Shown here in pieces: positions 15,955 through 24,892 of a DNA stretch of 46,460 nucleotides (position 1 is the first letter of the stretch; each line of letters begins with the position of its first letter). The notes beneath the pieces are model-generated. The model saw nothing but the letters and a program-made list of their open reading frames with translations. It did not search any database and was not told the origin of the DNA. Source of the stretch: CAZFAP01 sp964516325. GTDB taxonomy: Bacteria > Auribacterota > JABMQX01. Both the position numbers and the translations under genes were made by a program. The stretch lies in contig CAZFAP010000012.1 of assembly GCA_964516325.1 (NCBI GenBank), positions 1-46,460 on the forward strand. The letters are read 5' to 3'.

Positions 15955-16638
15955 CTATCCGTGTTTGTCACCATCAACGAGCAGGCCGTCCCTCAGTCGA
16001 ATAATTGACTTCGCCTGGGCGGCGACCCTTTCGTCGTGCGTAACCATCAGGATCGTCTTTCCCTGTTCGTTCAATCGCGAAAGCAGAGAGAGAATCTCCA
16101 TGCCGGTTGCCGAATCGAGGTTGCCGGTCGGCTCGTCCGCGAGAATAATCAGCGAATCGTTAACAATCGCCCGCGCGATCGCCACACGCTGCTGTTCGCC
16201 TCCGGAAAGCTCCATCGGTCTATGGTTCACTCTTCCGCCCAGTCCCACCAGCTCGGCAATCTTTCTGCTCCGCTCCTTGCATTCGGCGGGAGAGGCTCCC
16301 TGATAGACCAGGGGCACCTCGATGTTCTCCAGGACCGACAGTTGAGGGATGAGGTTATAGGACTGAAATATGAACCCGAGCCTTTTACTTCGGATTTCGG
16401 AAAGCTCATCGTCGGAGAGCTGCGAAACGTCCTGCTCGCCGAGGTGATACGTTCCGGAAGTTGGTTTATCCAGGCAGCCCAGTAAGTTGAGGAGCGTGGA
16501 CTTCCCCGAACCCGATGGCCCCATGATAGCCGCGAAATCCCCTTCCTCGAAGGACAGGGTGATTCCCTTGAGCGCCTCAACGGCGACCCCTCCGAGATAA
16601 TACGTCTTTCTGAGGTTAATGACTTCTGCGATCTTCAC
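15955..16638 (-). CDS. MacB/LolD-type ABC transporter ATPase
   Basis: A 227-residue ATPase that energises the permease downstream. Walker A is GPSGSGKST, the Q-loop region is IFQSYNLIPQLSVLENI, the signature is LSGGEQQRVAIARA, Walker B is IILADEPTGNLD, and the switch His is in VTHD. The Leu-Ile-Pro-Gln-Leu-Ser segment after the Q-loop is typical of the LolD/MacB subgroup. The start is GTG at 16638, with GGAGG formed by the end of the adaptor gene, whose stop is only six bases upstream. This arrangement indicates coupled expression. Confidence 0.95.
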   Translation of the reverse strand: MKIAEVINLRKTYYLGGVAVEALKGITLSFEEGDFAAIMGPSGSGKSTLLNLLGCLDKPTSGTYHLGEQDVSQLSDDELSEIRSKRLGFIFQSYNLIPQLSVLENIEVPLVYQGASPAECKERSRKIAELVGLGGRVNHRPMELSGGEQQRVAIARAIVNDSLIILADEPTGNLDSATGMEILSLLSRLNEQGKTILMVTHDERVAAQAKSIIRLRDGLLVDGDKHG

Positions 16639-16644
16639 TGAGGC

Positions 16645-18744
16645 TCAACCTCCCGGCCCCCTGGACGGCGGCCCACTTCCATCTCGCACGGGCCTGCCTT
16701 GTCCGCCCGGCGGACGCCCGCCCGTCCTCCCTCCCGGTGCCATAGTCTCGCCCCCCGGTCCCATCGGCGGCCCTTCACCGGACGGTCTGCAACCGCCCAT
16801 GCGGTCCCTCATCTTCCGCATCATTTCTCTCATTTGCTCTGGGGTCATCTTGTCGAAGTCAATCTCCCCCTCGACACCGGCCTCCTTCATCCGCCGCTTC
16901 ATGTCCTCTTTCTGTTCGGGCGTCATATTCTGGAGGAATGCCTTCGCCCTCTCCTGCATATCGGCGGGCGGTCCTTTTGGCTCTTCTTCCGCCGGCTTGG
17001 GTTCGGCAGTTGGCTCGCTCGTCGCCTCCTTCTTGGGCTCGCCCGGCCCCTCCTTTTTTGGCCCGGATGTTTTCTCGGCCTTGGCCTTCTCGACAGTGGC
17101 TTGCTCCTCGACGGTAACCGGAGCGTACATGAGGACCTTGTCTCCATCTTTGAGGCCTGACTTTAACTGGGGGTCCTCCTTAATCTCGATATAGCTGTCA
17201 TTCGATAACCCTACCTGAACGGGCGTCTCGACGACCTTTGAGCCTTTCACTACAAAACAGACCTCCTGATCTCCGCGAACGGTCACGGCCGCGACGGGCA
17301 CAAACAGCACGTCCTCCAGGTCTGCCATGATTATCTCCACCTTTGCCGTCATCCCCGGCTTCAGAGCGTCCGACTTTTCGTCAACCACAACCGAAGTGGT
17401 ATAAACCGTCAGGTCGGGGTTCATCCAACGCTGCTCGGAATTCGGAAGAAGGGCTACCTTTTCCACGTGTCCGCGGAGCGTCAGACCCGGAAGTGCCTCG
17501 ATGGTGATTATCGCTTCCTGCCCTTGTTTAATCATGTGCGTGACGGATTCGTGGATGTTGACGTCCACTTTAATCATCGCCAGGTCCGGCAGCTCAATGA
17601 GCTTCTGCCGCTCATATACCTTTTCTCCCTCGGCGATCAACCCCCGGTCTCTCCCGAACCTCTCTCCGCCGCTGGAGGAATAAATCACAAGACCGGGCTG
17701 CGGCGCTTTGACTGCCGTCTTCGACAGTTGGTCTTTATGTTTATCCAGGGTTGACTTCTGCAAGGAGTAGGTTGCCTTTTTGGCGGTGAGGTCTGCCTCC
17801 TTCTGGGCTAACTGTGAGTTCGTGCTGCGTTTTGCCCGTTCCAGTGCCTTCAGGGATTCCTCATAATCCGCTGTGAGCTTTGCGATCTGCTTGGGGTTAT
17901 CGTATTTTATGAGGATCTTTTCAGCTTCTTTGGCCTGCTGGAGGGTGTTCTCAGCGCTGTTATAGGAAAGCGCATCGGCCTTCAGCTCTGTCTCCGTAAC
18001 ATAGTCCTTCGCTTGGAGTCTGGTTGTCCCCTCCAGTTTGTACTTCTTTAACTGGAGATCCTTCTCGGCTATGTTTATGTCGTTGCGCGCCTTGAGAAGT
18101 TGCTGGTGCCAGTCCCCGTCCGTGTAGTCCTCGGGCTTAAGCTCAGCGAAGCTTCGCGCGAGATCTACCACCGTCCCGCCGCCCCCACCCTGACTTTTCA
18201 ACGTCGCATACGCCTCCCGGGCCTTGGCGTAGGCGGCTTCCCCGGTGTATTTTCTCAAATCAATCTCCGCGAAGTCCCTCTTCAACTCCGCCGCCTTGAT
18301 ATCGCTCTCATTCTGGTTTCTCTGTATCTCCTTTGCTTCCGAGGCTTGCGTTTTAGCCGCCTCTGCGGACTGGACGGCAATCTCCTGCTGGTCAATTCTG
18401 GTCCTCAAGTCCGCCGAATCGAGCTCTAACAGCAAGTCGCCTTCCTTCACGGTTGTCCCCTCAGGGACTATGCTGATGATGGTGCTTTGCCCTTCCACCT
18501 CGCAGGTGATGTTCACGGACTTGCTTGCTCTCATCTTCCCCGATTCGACGACAGAAATCCGAAGGTCGCCTTTCGTGACGGTGTAGAGAGCTTCTGCGCC
18601 GGTTCCCTGGTTATTGCCCGAGAACTTCGCCCAGGCGATCCCTCCCACCACGAGGACCGCCGCGCCGATGATCAATGCTTTCTTCAGTCTATGATTTCGG
18701 GCGTTCTTCTTTGTCCGGTTCATACTGTCTTGTTGTTTCGACAT
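16645..18744 (-). CDS. MacA/HlyD-type periplasmic adaptor with TPEQ-repeat tail
   Basis: A 699-residue adaptor linking the inner-membrane pump to the TolC-like channel. One N-terminal membrane helix (about residues 20-40) is followed by the first half of a biotinyl-lipoyl domain (VPEGTTVKEGDLLLELDS), a long alpha-helical coiled-coil hairpin (about 110-350), the second lipoyl half (TAVKAPQPGLVIY) and beta-barrel/MP domains (to about 550). The last 150 residues are unusual: a Lys/Glu/Pro linker, then two short Met-rich helices, NMTPEQKEDMKRRM and KMTPEQMREMMRKM, that recall CpxP/Spy LTxxQ motifs, and a Gly/Pro/Arg tail. The start ATG at 18744 has AAGGTG upstream; the start overlaps the end of the TolC-like gene by 56 bases. 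Confidence 0.92.
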   Translation of the reverse strand: MSKQQDSMNRTKKNARNHRLKKALIIGAAVLVVGGIAWAKFSGNNQGTGAEALYTVTKGDLRISVVESGKMRASKSVNITCEVEGQSTIISIVPEGTTVKEGDLLLELDSADLRTRIDQQEIAVQSAEAAKTQASEAKEIQRNQNESDIKAAELKRDFAEIDLRKYTGEAAYAKAREAYATLKSQGGGGGTVVDLARSFAELKPEDYTDGDWHQQLLKARNDINIAEKDLQLKKYKLEGTTRLQAKDYVTETELKADALSYNSAENTLQQAKEAEKILIKYDNPKQIAKLTADYEESLKALERAKRSTNSQLAQKEADLTAKKATYSLQKSTLDKHKDQLSKTAVKAPQPGLVIYSSSGGERFGRDRGLIAEGEKVYERQKLIELPDLAMIKVDVNIHESVTHMIKQGQEAIITIEALPGLTLRGHVEKVALLPNSEQRWMNPDLTVYTTSVVVDEKSDALKPGMTAKVEIIMADLEDVLFVPVAAVTVRGDQEVCFVVKGSKVVETPVQVGLSNDSYIEIKEDPQLKSGLKDGDKVLMYAPVTVEEQATVEKAKAEKTSGPKKEGPGEPKKEATSEPTAEPKPAEEEPKGPPADMQERAKAFLQNMTPEQKEDMKRRMKEAGVEGEIDFDKMTPEQMREMMRKMRDRMGGCRPSGEGPPMGPGGETMAPGGRTGGRPPGGQGRPVRDGSGPPSRGPGG

Positions 18745-20542
18745 CTTGGTCACCTTTCACGGTTGGGTTTTCCTCGACCCACAATCCCCTGACGTCAACC
18801 TGAAGTTCTTCAGTGCTCAGGTACAGCCGCAGTCTTGCTAACTGATAATCTATGAGTGCAGCCGTCAGCGCATTTTGGGCGCTCAGGAGCGATTCTTCTG
18901 AACGCAGAAGGTCAAAGGCGCTTATTAGACCCTCATCCCGTTGCATTTTCGCATTGTCAAGACGGACCTCCGACAAATCTACGCTCATTTTTTGGATTTC
19001 GTAGCTCTGCCTCAACTGTTCAAGAGTTCGATAGGCTTGCCTTACTTCCAGCTTGATATTGTCTTTCAGAAGCGAAAGAGACCTCTTTTGGCTCTCCAGC
19101 GAAATCAACGCTTGCCTGTAAGCGTTGCGTTCCTGCCTCCGATTTATCGGAAGGTCAGCAATTAGCCCTGCCGAGTATGTCCCTTCGTCAAACTGAAATT
19201 TAAGCGCTTTTGTGGGAGCTTCAGTCTCCGTACTGCTTGAAATCGAAATGTCCAGTCCGGCTCGCAGCGCGTCACGCGCAATCGCCACAGCTCTTTCGCT
19301 ATCTTCGAGGGCGTTCTCCGCCGTCATCAGGTCCAGCCTGTTGCCGAGTGCCTGCCCCTGCGCCTTCTCGACGCTCATCTGGGGGGAGGGGAGTCCTCCC
19401 TCCGCACCTTTCTTCAAAATCTCCAGCTCCTTTTCATCCAGAACAATCGGAGCTTCCGTGGGGACGCACAGAGACGATATTTTGAATCTGTCGAGCTGGT
19501 CAAGGTAAGCCTGGTGACCCGAGATCCACCGGTTCTTTGCGGACAACTCCTGCTGCTTCGCCTCCTGCACATCCAGCAGGTTGGCTTTGTTTTCCTTCTG
19601 GAGCGATTCGCTTCTTATTCTTCCTCTGAGCAGACTTATGTAGTTTCGGAAGTTGTTTATGAGGCTGTCCCTCGCCTGAATCACGCTGTAGTATTCCTGC
19701 GCCACCTGCACCGAGAATTCCTTGCGGTATCGGGCGAAATCTCTCACGCCATATACCCCGTTCCTCTCCGCCTGGGTCAGGTTTTCCATCGCCACCAGGC
19801 GCCCGCCTCCTCGCAGCAGCGGCTGCGTGAAACTGAGCGAAAGAAGCGACCCGATAGCCCGCCTGCGGTCGCCCGTGAAGAATTCAGCAAAGTTGGCGCC
19901 GAGGTTGAGGGCGATCTTTGCTCCACTAGCGAGTGCCTGTCCCAAGGAGAGCTTGCTTTCAGCACCAATAGACCTTTCGTCTCCCTGTCTCGTGCCGGTA
20001 ACCGAACCCGTCAAGTCCGGCTGGGGTCCCCATAGATAACGCTGATAGGTCAGCGCCAGTGCCTTCAAAAAGAGCGTCTCTTTCTGCGTCTGGAAATCCC
20101 TGCTATTAACTACCGCCAGCTCCAGGGTCTGCGCGAGGTTGAGTTTGACGGCGTCCGGCGGCGGTGGAACTATTAGCGCCGCGATCTCTTCCTGCGAGAG
20201 CTTCTGGAGCGATACCAGCTTCCTGTCAAGCTCCTGTAGCTTTTCCTCCCTCTCTTTTCCGGTTAGACCTTCAATCTGCTTCTCGAGCTCGGAAAGCTCC
20301 GTGGGAGTCGGATGCTCTTTTAGCGTTGATTGCGCTGCTTGCGCGAGGTCGGCGCCTCGAATAAATTCGGGCAAAGGCTGCTTTTCGATACTAAAATCGG
20401 CGTCAGCCCCTCCAAAAACCTGTTCCTGTTTCTCCCGGATGATTCGGTAACTATCTTCATCCGCCGCTTGCTTGTGGCGGGCGGGGCTACAGCCCCAGAC
20501 CAGTACTGCAACCAAGACCAAGACTGTTGCGTTACGTGTCAC
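18689..20542 (-). CDS. TolC-family outer-membrane efflux lipoprotein
   Basis: A 617-residue outer-membrane factor. I chose GTG at 20542 because it gives a short signal peptide ending in the lipobox VWGC, with AAGGA upstream; the frame is open further to 20635. After a 120-residue helical N-terminal extension come two TolC-type repeats: LNLAQTLELAVVNSRDFQTQ begins the first, and ALGNRLDLMTAENALEDSER begins the second. Each has long coiled-coil helices, such as LEVRQAYRTLEQLRQSYEIQ, and barrel strands. The C-terminal SAFDLLRSEESLLSAQNALT is typical. It is first in a four-gene operon with adaptor, ATPase and permease. Confidence 0.92.
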   Translation of the reverse strand: MTRNATVLVLVAVLVWGCSPARHKQAADEDSYRIIREKQEQVFGGADADFSIEKQPLPEFIRGADLAQAAQSTLKEHPTPTELSELEKQIEGLTGKEREEKLQELDRKLVSLQKLSQEEIAALIVPPPPDAVKLNLAQTLELAVVNSRDFQTQKETLFLKALALTYQRYLWGPQPDLTGSVTGTRQGDERSIGAESKLSLGQALASGAKIALNLGANFAEFFTGDRRRAIGSLLSLSFTQPLLRGGGRLVAMENLTQAERNGVYGVRDFARYRKEFSVQVAQEYYSVIQARDSLINNFRNYISLLRGRIRSESLQKENKANLLDVQEAKQQELSAKNRWISGHQAYLDQLDRFKISSLCVPTEAPIVLDEKELEILKKGAEGGLPSPQMSVEKAQGQALGNRLDLMTAENALEDSERAVAIARDALRAGLDISISSSTETEAPTKALKFQFDEGTYSAGLIADLPINRRQERNAYRQALISLESQKRSLSLLKDNIKLEVRQAYRTLEQLRQSYEIQKMSVDLSEVRLDNAKMQRDEGLISAFDLLRSEESLLSAQNALTAALIDYQLARLRLYLSTEELQVDVRGLWVEENPTVKGDQDVETTRQYEPDKEERPKS

Positions 20543-21099
20543 GTTTCCCAATTCCTTGTTGTGTTTCTGGCTTCCTTCCACCCATGTTGAATGCCCAAGG
20601 CCTTGTACGCGATTAGCAGGAGAGCTTGTCGCCAATGTACAAACTTCCCCCCCCTATAGGTCTATGCAAGTTTGGGGCATAGACTTCGCTTTGTCAAACC
20701 GCTTTTTCTCCTTTTACCCTGCTCAGCTAACTCCATTGAACGATTCGCGCGACAAAGCCGTTTACCGATTGCGCTGATACATAACGAATAACGCCAGCGG
20801 CGTGTCCAGGCCCGGCCAACACGTCCCGGCGAGAGACTGTCGAGCGTGAAGCTTCCTTTTGCAGAAATGCCGGTTGATGCGGCAAGGCAACGAGATGGCG
20901 CCGGCGCACACCAACCCGTCATATCTTGCCGCGAATTAGACTACCGCGGCGGGCGTTTTGTTCGGCTTTTCCGCAGGGATGGGCGTGGTATCGCTCTGGG
21001 ATCGAAGAGCCGGCCAACGAAAAGCGCACGCGAAGACGCCACAGCCTCGCTCGTAGCCGTCCCCTCGCTTGTCATCGCTTCCGCCAGACCAGGGCGGGA
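20543..21099. other. 557-bp intergenic region upstream of the efflux operon
   Basis: This gap separates the end of the C13-like gene from the TolC-like gene, both on the minus strand, so it should hold the efflux promoter and the terminator of the preceding operon. I see no convincing coding frame, RNA gene or sigma-70 match. The only clear structure is the inverted repeat at 20660-20684. A short C-run (20647-20654) lies beside it. Confidence 0.4.
20660..20684. promoter_or_regulatory. Inverted repeat, possible operator of the efflux operon
   Basis: GTCTATGC (20660-20667) and GCATAGAC (20677-20684) are perfect 8-bp inverted repeats with a 9-base spacer. A second overlapping pair, CAAACTT (20640-20646) and AAGTTTG (20668-20674), is nested with it. 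The position, about 120-140 bases upstream of the TolC-like start, fits a regulator binding site or a leader hairpin. No regulator gene is adjacent. Confidence 0.35.
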
Positions 21100-24000
21100 T
21101 CAATAAATCTGCACGCGATAGAACCTTTTCGGTGCCTCTTCGGGCGGCGGAACGGGTCCTGAACCGGTGTCGGTCCAGGAAGTGGTTGCGGTGCTTGAGG
21201 CGGGAATGGGACCGCCAACTTTGGTCCAGGTGGCGAATCCGTCCGTACAATAGACCTCGTAATAGACGCCCACTTCGCTCGCCCAGCCTATCGTGACGTT
21301 CCCGTTGGCTTGTTCTAATATGCTAATAATCCTGAGGAAGGAGGTATCAGAGGTCGGGTCCGTTGCCGCCGCGCATTCGGCGCCGTTGCTCGCTCCATCT
21401 GCATCGAAATCGTCGCCGCTGAGAACGTCGCCGACATCGTCTATTTCGTCGTCCGGATCGGCGTCCACAATCACCTGCTCGAAGGTATCCGGAAGGCCAT
21501 CGCTGTCGGTATCGTTGAATTCGATCTGGACCGTCCCCAGGCTTTTATTCTCTCCGGCTGCAAGAGCAAACGTGTCCTGCCACGGCGTGTAAAAGCTTTT
21601 TTCCACGGTGATCTCGTAGTCCACCGCTCCGAACACGTTGGAAATCTCAAAACTTCCGTCGTTCCCGGAGAACGACTCGAATGTTGTGCCTGTGAATGTT
21701 CCGCTGGTTACCTCGAGGCTGACGGTTGCTCCACGAATCGGAGATAGTGTGCCGGAATGCTCTACCACTCCCGAGACTGTCCCTTTGTTCGGATCGGAGA
21801 GTTGGAGAACGGTCGTGGGCGACTCTTCGATGACCTGGGCGTCGTCGTGTTCGGGGGAGAACTGCGGCGCCGCGGAGTCAATGGAATACTCCCCTAAAGG
21901 CACCATCGCGCTATAGAAATGGTTGTACACCGTTCCCACATACGGCTGTACCTCGATGGAGCAGTTCGGCGGCCATGTCGAAGGGTTATTCAAGTTCCTG
22001 ACTATCGTCGTCAGAACGTTGTAGTTGCCCCAGGCGTTGGTGTCGTTCGTGCTGAAGCTCCAGGTCTGCGATGCGAACCGGCGATTCCCATTTGCATCCA
22101 CTGCAATCACCCGCCAGTGATAGAACGTGAGGTCGCCCAACCCCACCGATTCGTCAATCATTTTGCCGCTTCCGTTGATGCCCTCGATGACGAATTCCGG
22201 ACTGACAAAGGTGGGGTCACTCGAAATCTCGACCGTATAGCTCACGATCTGCGCTTCGGGGTCGAGGCTGTCCCCCCAATCTAAGAACAGGACCGTGTTC
22301 TGCATTGACCCGTCCGCGGGACCGATGAGGTCGAACGTTTGCGGTGGTTCATCGGTATTGTCGAGGCTGCGATAGACGAACGACCTTTTCAGGAGAGAGA
22401 TGCCCCCATTTTTCGTGTCCTTGACAAAGTAAAGTATCTCGTATCGCCCGGGTACGTCGAACCCTGTGAATCCATCCTTGTTGAAGTTGGTCCAGCGGAA
22501 TTGCCCGGTCATGGGCTGATAGTCAAACTCGAGCCGCGGCACAATCAATTCTCGCTGCTCGGAGGTCGTGAACTCCGGTTTTCCTAAGTCAAAGCCAGGC
22601 GGTTTAATCGCCAGCCAGACTTCCGGTGTCGTGTCGGTTTCGCTGACTTTCGCCTCGAGAACTGGGTCCGGCTCCGTTGGAGGCAAGAATTTCGTGGAGG
22701 AGACGAAAGTAACCTGCGTCGGCTCCGCGGTCGAGTAGTCGTAACCCAGAATTATCTTCGCTGAAAGCGCCCCGTCGTTTCCCGGGAACCTGGACAGAGC
22801 GTCGTTCGAGCCAACGTCATCTCCGTTGTCGTCGAGCAGCGGATGCTGCGCCGCGTTGTCGGCATAAGGTGTGGGGCTGACGCCTCCATTTCCGCTGGAG
22901 TTGCTGGTATAGGCTTCGGTAGCTGCCGTTGCAGCCTCGAACCCTCTCTTGAGGTTCAAGCCCGCGCTGAGAGCCGTGAACAACTGCGTGACGAAGAACT
23001 CCCCGTCGCGCACCCCGTCGTTCTCCATAGGCCCTTTGAACGACTGTTCGTTAGGATCCGCGCTTGTGATGACGACCCTCTTCTTGCCCGCATGCGAAAG
23101 CGTCGGAATGAAACTCCCCGAATAGCATGCCCCATAGATGAAAACGATCTCTTCTTCGGCGGCGTCCCCGGTAAGGTTAGCCTCGAGTTGTGAGATCCAG
23201 CTGTCCAATTCTTCGGGAGTGATTATTCTGTCGTCGAAGTTCGTTGCGGAGGGATCAACGTAGAACTTCTCGTCATTGCCGTGGTTGATGAAGAGAATGT
23301 AAAGCGGCCCGTTCGACAAGTTCATCCTGCTTTTCGCCCAGGTTACGATTGCTTCTCGAATGCCCATCGTTCCCCCGGTACCCGGCTCCTGCCTCGGCTC
23401 TTCATCCACAATAATGGTCAAGTCGGAAGGCACTCCGTACCGGAAGTAGAGGATGTTCTCGTCGGTGAACCCGCGGCTCTTGAATCTCGCGTAGGCCCGG
23501 TCGCCGGTCTTGTTGTGAGAATCCAGCCCCGTGCCGCCCTGGACCTTGCCCACAACGATGATCGTGTATCCGGCCGAAGGGCGCGCCGTCACGGGCATAA
23601 GCTCCGTGGAGCAGGGATTGAGGTCAGCGTCCCCCTGGAACTGCACTCGCAGATTCCACTTGCCATCCGAATTCAAAAAGACCTGATGGAAAGCGTACCG
23701 ACCCGTCTCGCTCGTTACCACAGTCATGGACTCCACCGGTGTCCCAGACGGGTCGTATATTGTCAGGGCTATCAACCGGTTTCCGAGGATTCCCGCCGTC
23801 GGGTCCAGGTTGCTTCGTGCTTTCAGTGTTCCTGCGACCGATAGCCAGGTCCCCGTTACGATGGAGCCCGCTGAGAGGTTTGCCGTCAGGTAAGTGTCGG
23901 GGGACGTAACTGAGAAGCTTTGTGGTTCCGCCTGCGAAGAGGAATGCGCCGCGTTTCCTTCGTAGTGAGCCTTCACGACCCAGTTCCCGACCGATGAGGG

Positions 24001-24333
24001 AACATAATCACAGAAGAACCTGCCGAAGTTGTCGGTGAGCACGGTGTTGTCGTGGGGGTCGCCCGTTGGAGACACAAAGCTCACGATTACTATCTGGCCT
24101 CCAAGGGGCGTCCCTGACTCGGAAAGTGCCCCCGACGCCCTCACGGAGGTCCCGAAGCGGATTTCAATCGGGAAGGAAGGGTTGAGTTGCAACGAAGTCC
24201 CTTGAAGATTCCCCGGAACCGTCCCGACTTCGGCGGTGGTGAGGAGCGTTTCGCCGCTTTGCACCCGGGGACCGAAAACGAATGATAGGATTAGAACTGC
24301 TGCGGTTGTCAGGGCTCGATTTGCTGTGTTCAT
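21100..24333 (-). CDS. Large exported C13/caspase-like peptidase with Ig-like and calcium-loop domains
   Basis: A 1077-residue exported protein. A signal peptide (residues 1 to about 27) follows the ATG at 24333; 24381 is an alternative start. Two Ig-like/bacterial adhesion beta domains come next (about 50-250). The peptidase-like domain (about 255-510) has the pair expected of clan CD: FINHGNDEKF with His near residue 351, and IYGACYSGSFI with Cys near 403, followed by RVVITSADPNEQSF. This looks like legumain-type C13 relatives in bacteria. After it come an FnIII-like domain, a carboxypeptidase-regulatory-like domain (GTVSGVVEHSGTLSPIRGAT), Asp-rich TSP3/dockerin-like calcium loops (DTDSDGLPDTFEQ, DDFDADGASNGAE) and a final beta module ending FYRVQIY. 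It is the last gene of the kinase operon. Substrate and activity are unknown. Confidence 0.8.
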   Translation of the reverse strand: MNTANRALTTAAVLILSFVFGPRVQSGETLLTTAEVGTVPGNLQGTSLQLNPSFPIEIRFGTSVRASGALSESGTPLGGQIVIVSFVSPTGDPHDNTVLTDNFGRFFCDYVPSSVGNWVVKAHYEGNAAHSSSQAEPQSFSVTSPDTYLTANLSAGSIVTGTWLSVAGTLKARSNLDPTAGILGNRLIALTIYDPSGTPVESMTVVTSETGRYAFHQVFLNSDGKWNLRVQFQGDADLNPCSTELMPVTARPSAGYTIIVVGKVQGGTGLDSHNKTGDRAYARFKSRGFTDENILYFRYGVPSDLTIIVDEEPRQEPGTGGTMGIREAIVTWAKSRMNLSNGPLYILFINHGNDEKFYVDPSATNFDDRIITPEELDSWISQLEANLTGDAAEEEIVFIYGACYSGSFIPTLSHAGKKRVVITSADPNEQSFKGPMENDGVRDGEFFVTQLFTALSAGLNLKRGFEAATAATEAYTSNSSGNGGVSPTPYADNAAQHPLLDDNGDDVGSNDALSRFPGNDGALSAKIILGYDYSTAEPTQVTFVSSTKFLPPTEPDPVLEAKVSETDTTPEVWLAIKPPGFDLGKPEFTTSEQRELIVPRLEFDYQPMTGQFRWTNFNKDGFTGFDVPGRYEILYFVKDTKNGGISLLKRSFVYRSLDNTDEPPQTFDLIGPADGSMQNTVLFLDWGDSLDPEAQIVSYTVEISSDPTFVSPEFVIEGINGSGKMIDESVGLGDLTFYHWRVIAVDANGNRRFASQTWSFSTNDTNAWGNYNVLTTIVRNLNNPSTWPPNCSIEVQPYVGTVYNHFYSAMVPLGEYSIDSAAPQFSPEHDDAQVIEESPTTVLQLSDPNKGTVSGVVEHSGTLSPIRGATVSLEVTSGTFTGTTFESFSGNDGSFEISNVFGAVDYEITVEKSFYTPWQDTFALAAGENKSLGTVQIEFNDTDSDGLPDTFEQVIVDADPDDEIDDVGDVLSGDDFDADGASNGAECAAATDPTSDTSFLRIISILEQANGNVTIGWASEVGVYYEVYCTDGFATWTKVGGPIPASSTATTSWTDTGSGPVPPPEEAPKRFYRVQIY

Positions 24334-24472
24334 TTTTGCCTGACCTCGGATCACCCTGAACAGACTCTGCCGACCCTTCAAGAAGTCCAGTCTGCGACCA
24401 CTGAGAACAACAACCGATACCCGACGGTGGATGAAGCCATTGCTCCCGTCCGTTCCATGCTCAAGCGACGTT

Positions 24473-24832
24473 TCACGGCGGGTCTTTCGCGCCTTTGGTC
24501 CTTCTCGTCTTTGGCGGAATGGATATGTCGGTAACCCGCAGGACGCTCGCTCCGAGGAGCAACTCGTCGGTTTTGGCGATGGTTCTCGTCTGGACGCAAC
24601 CCTTCAGAACGATTCGCCTTCTATTTTGATAGAGGGTCGTGCCGTTTTTGCTTGCCAGGTCCTTGTAGAGATACCGCCCGCCTTTCACCTCAATCACCCC
24701 GTGCCGCCAGGAGACCATCGGGTCCTCTAGGACGATCGTGTTTGAAGGAGCTCGACCGATCTCCACCACTCTCCCATTGCATTTGAAGACGGTTCCTTTC
24801 CCCTTGCCTTGGATTGTCTTTAGCTTTATCAC
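24473..24832 (-). CDS. Stand-alone FHA-domain protein
   Basis: A 119-residue cytoplasmic protein that is almost only an FHA phosphothreonine-binding domain. The core motifs are VEIGRAPSNTIVLEDPMVSWRH and, later, DLASKNGTTLYQNRR, the canonical GR, SxxH-like and NG positions; the usual Ser of SxxH aligns with SWRH. A basic tail (PPKTRRTKGAKD) follows. The start is GTG at 24832 with AAGGAGG upstream. It lies between the outer-membrane barrel gene and the C13-like gene in the same direction as the Ser/Thr kinase, so it is a natural reader of that kinase or of phosphorylated partners. Confidence 0.88.
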   Translation of the reverse strand: MIKLKTIQGKGKGTVFKCNGRVVEIGRAPSNTIVLEDPMVSWRHGVIEVKGGRYLYKDLASKNGTTLYQNRRRIVLKGCVQTRTIAKTDELLLGASVLRVTDISIPPKTRRTKGAKDPP

Positions 24833-24892
24833 GTTGCCTCCTTCATCCTCTTATGCGGTGCTGTCCCGCGCGGCATTTCTTCTTCCCTCCAA

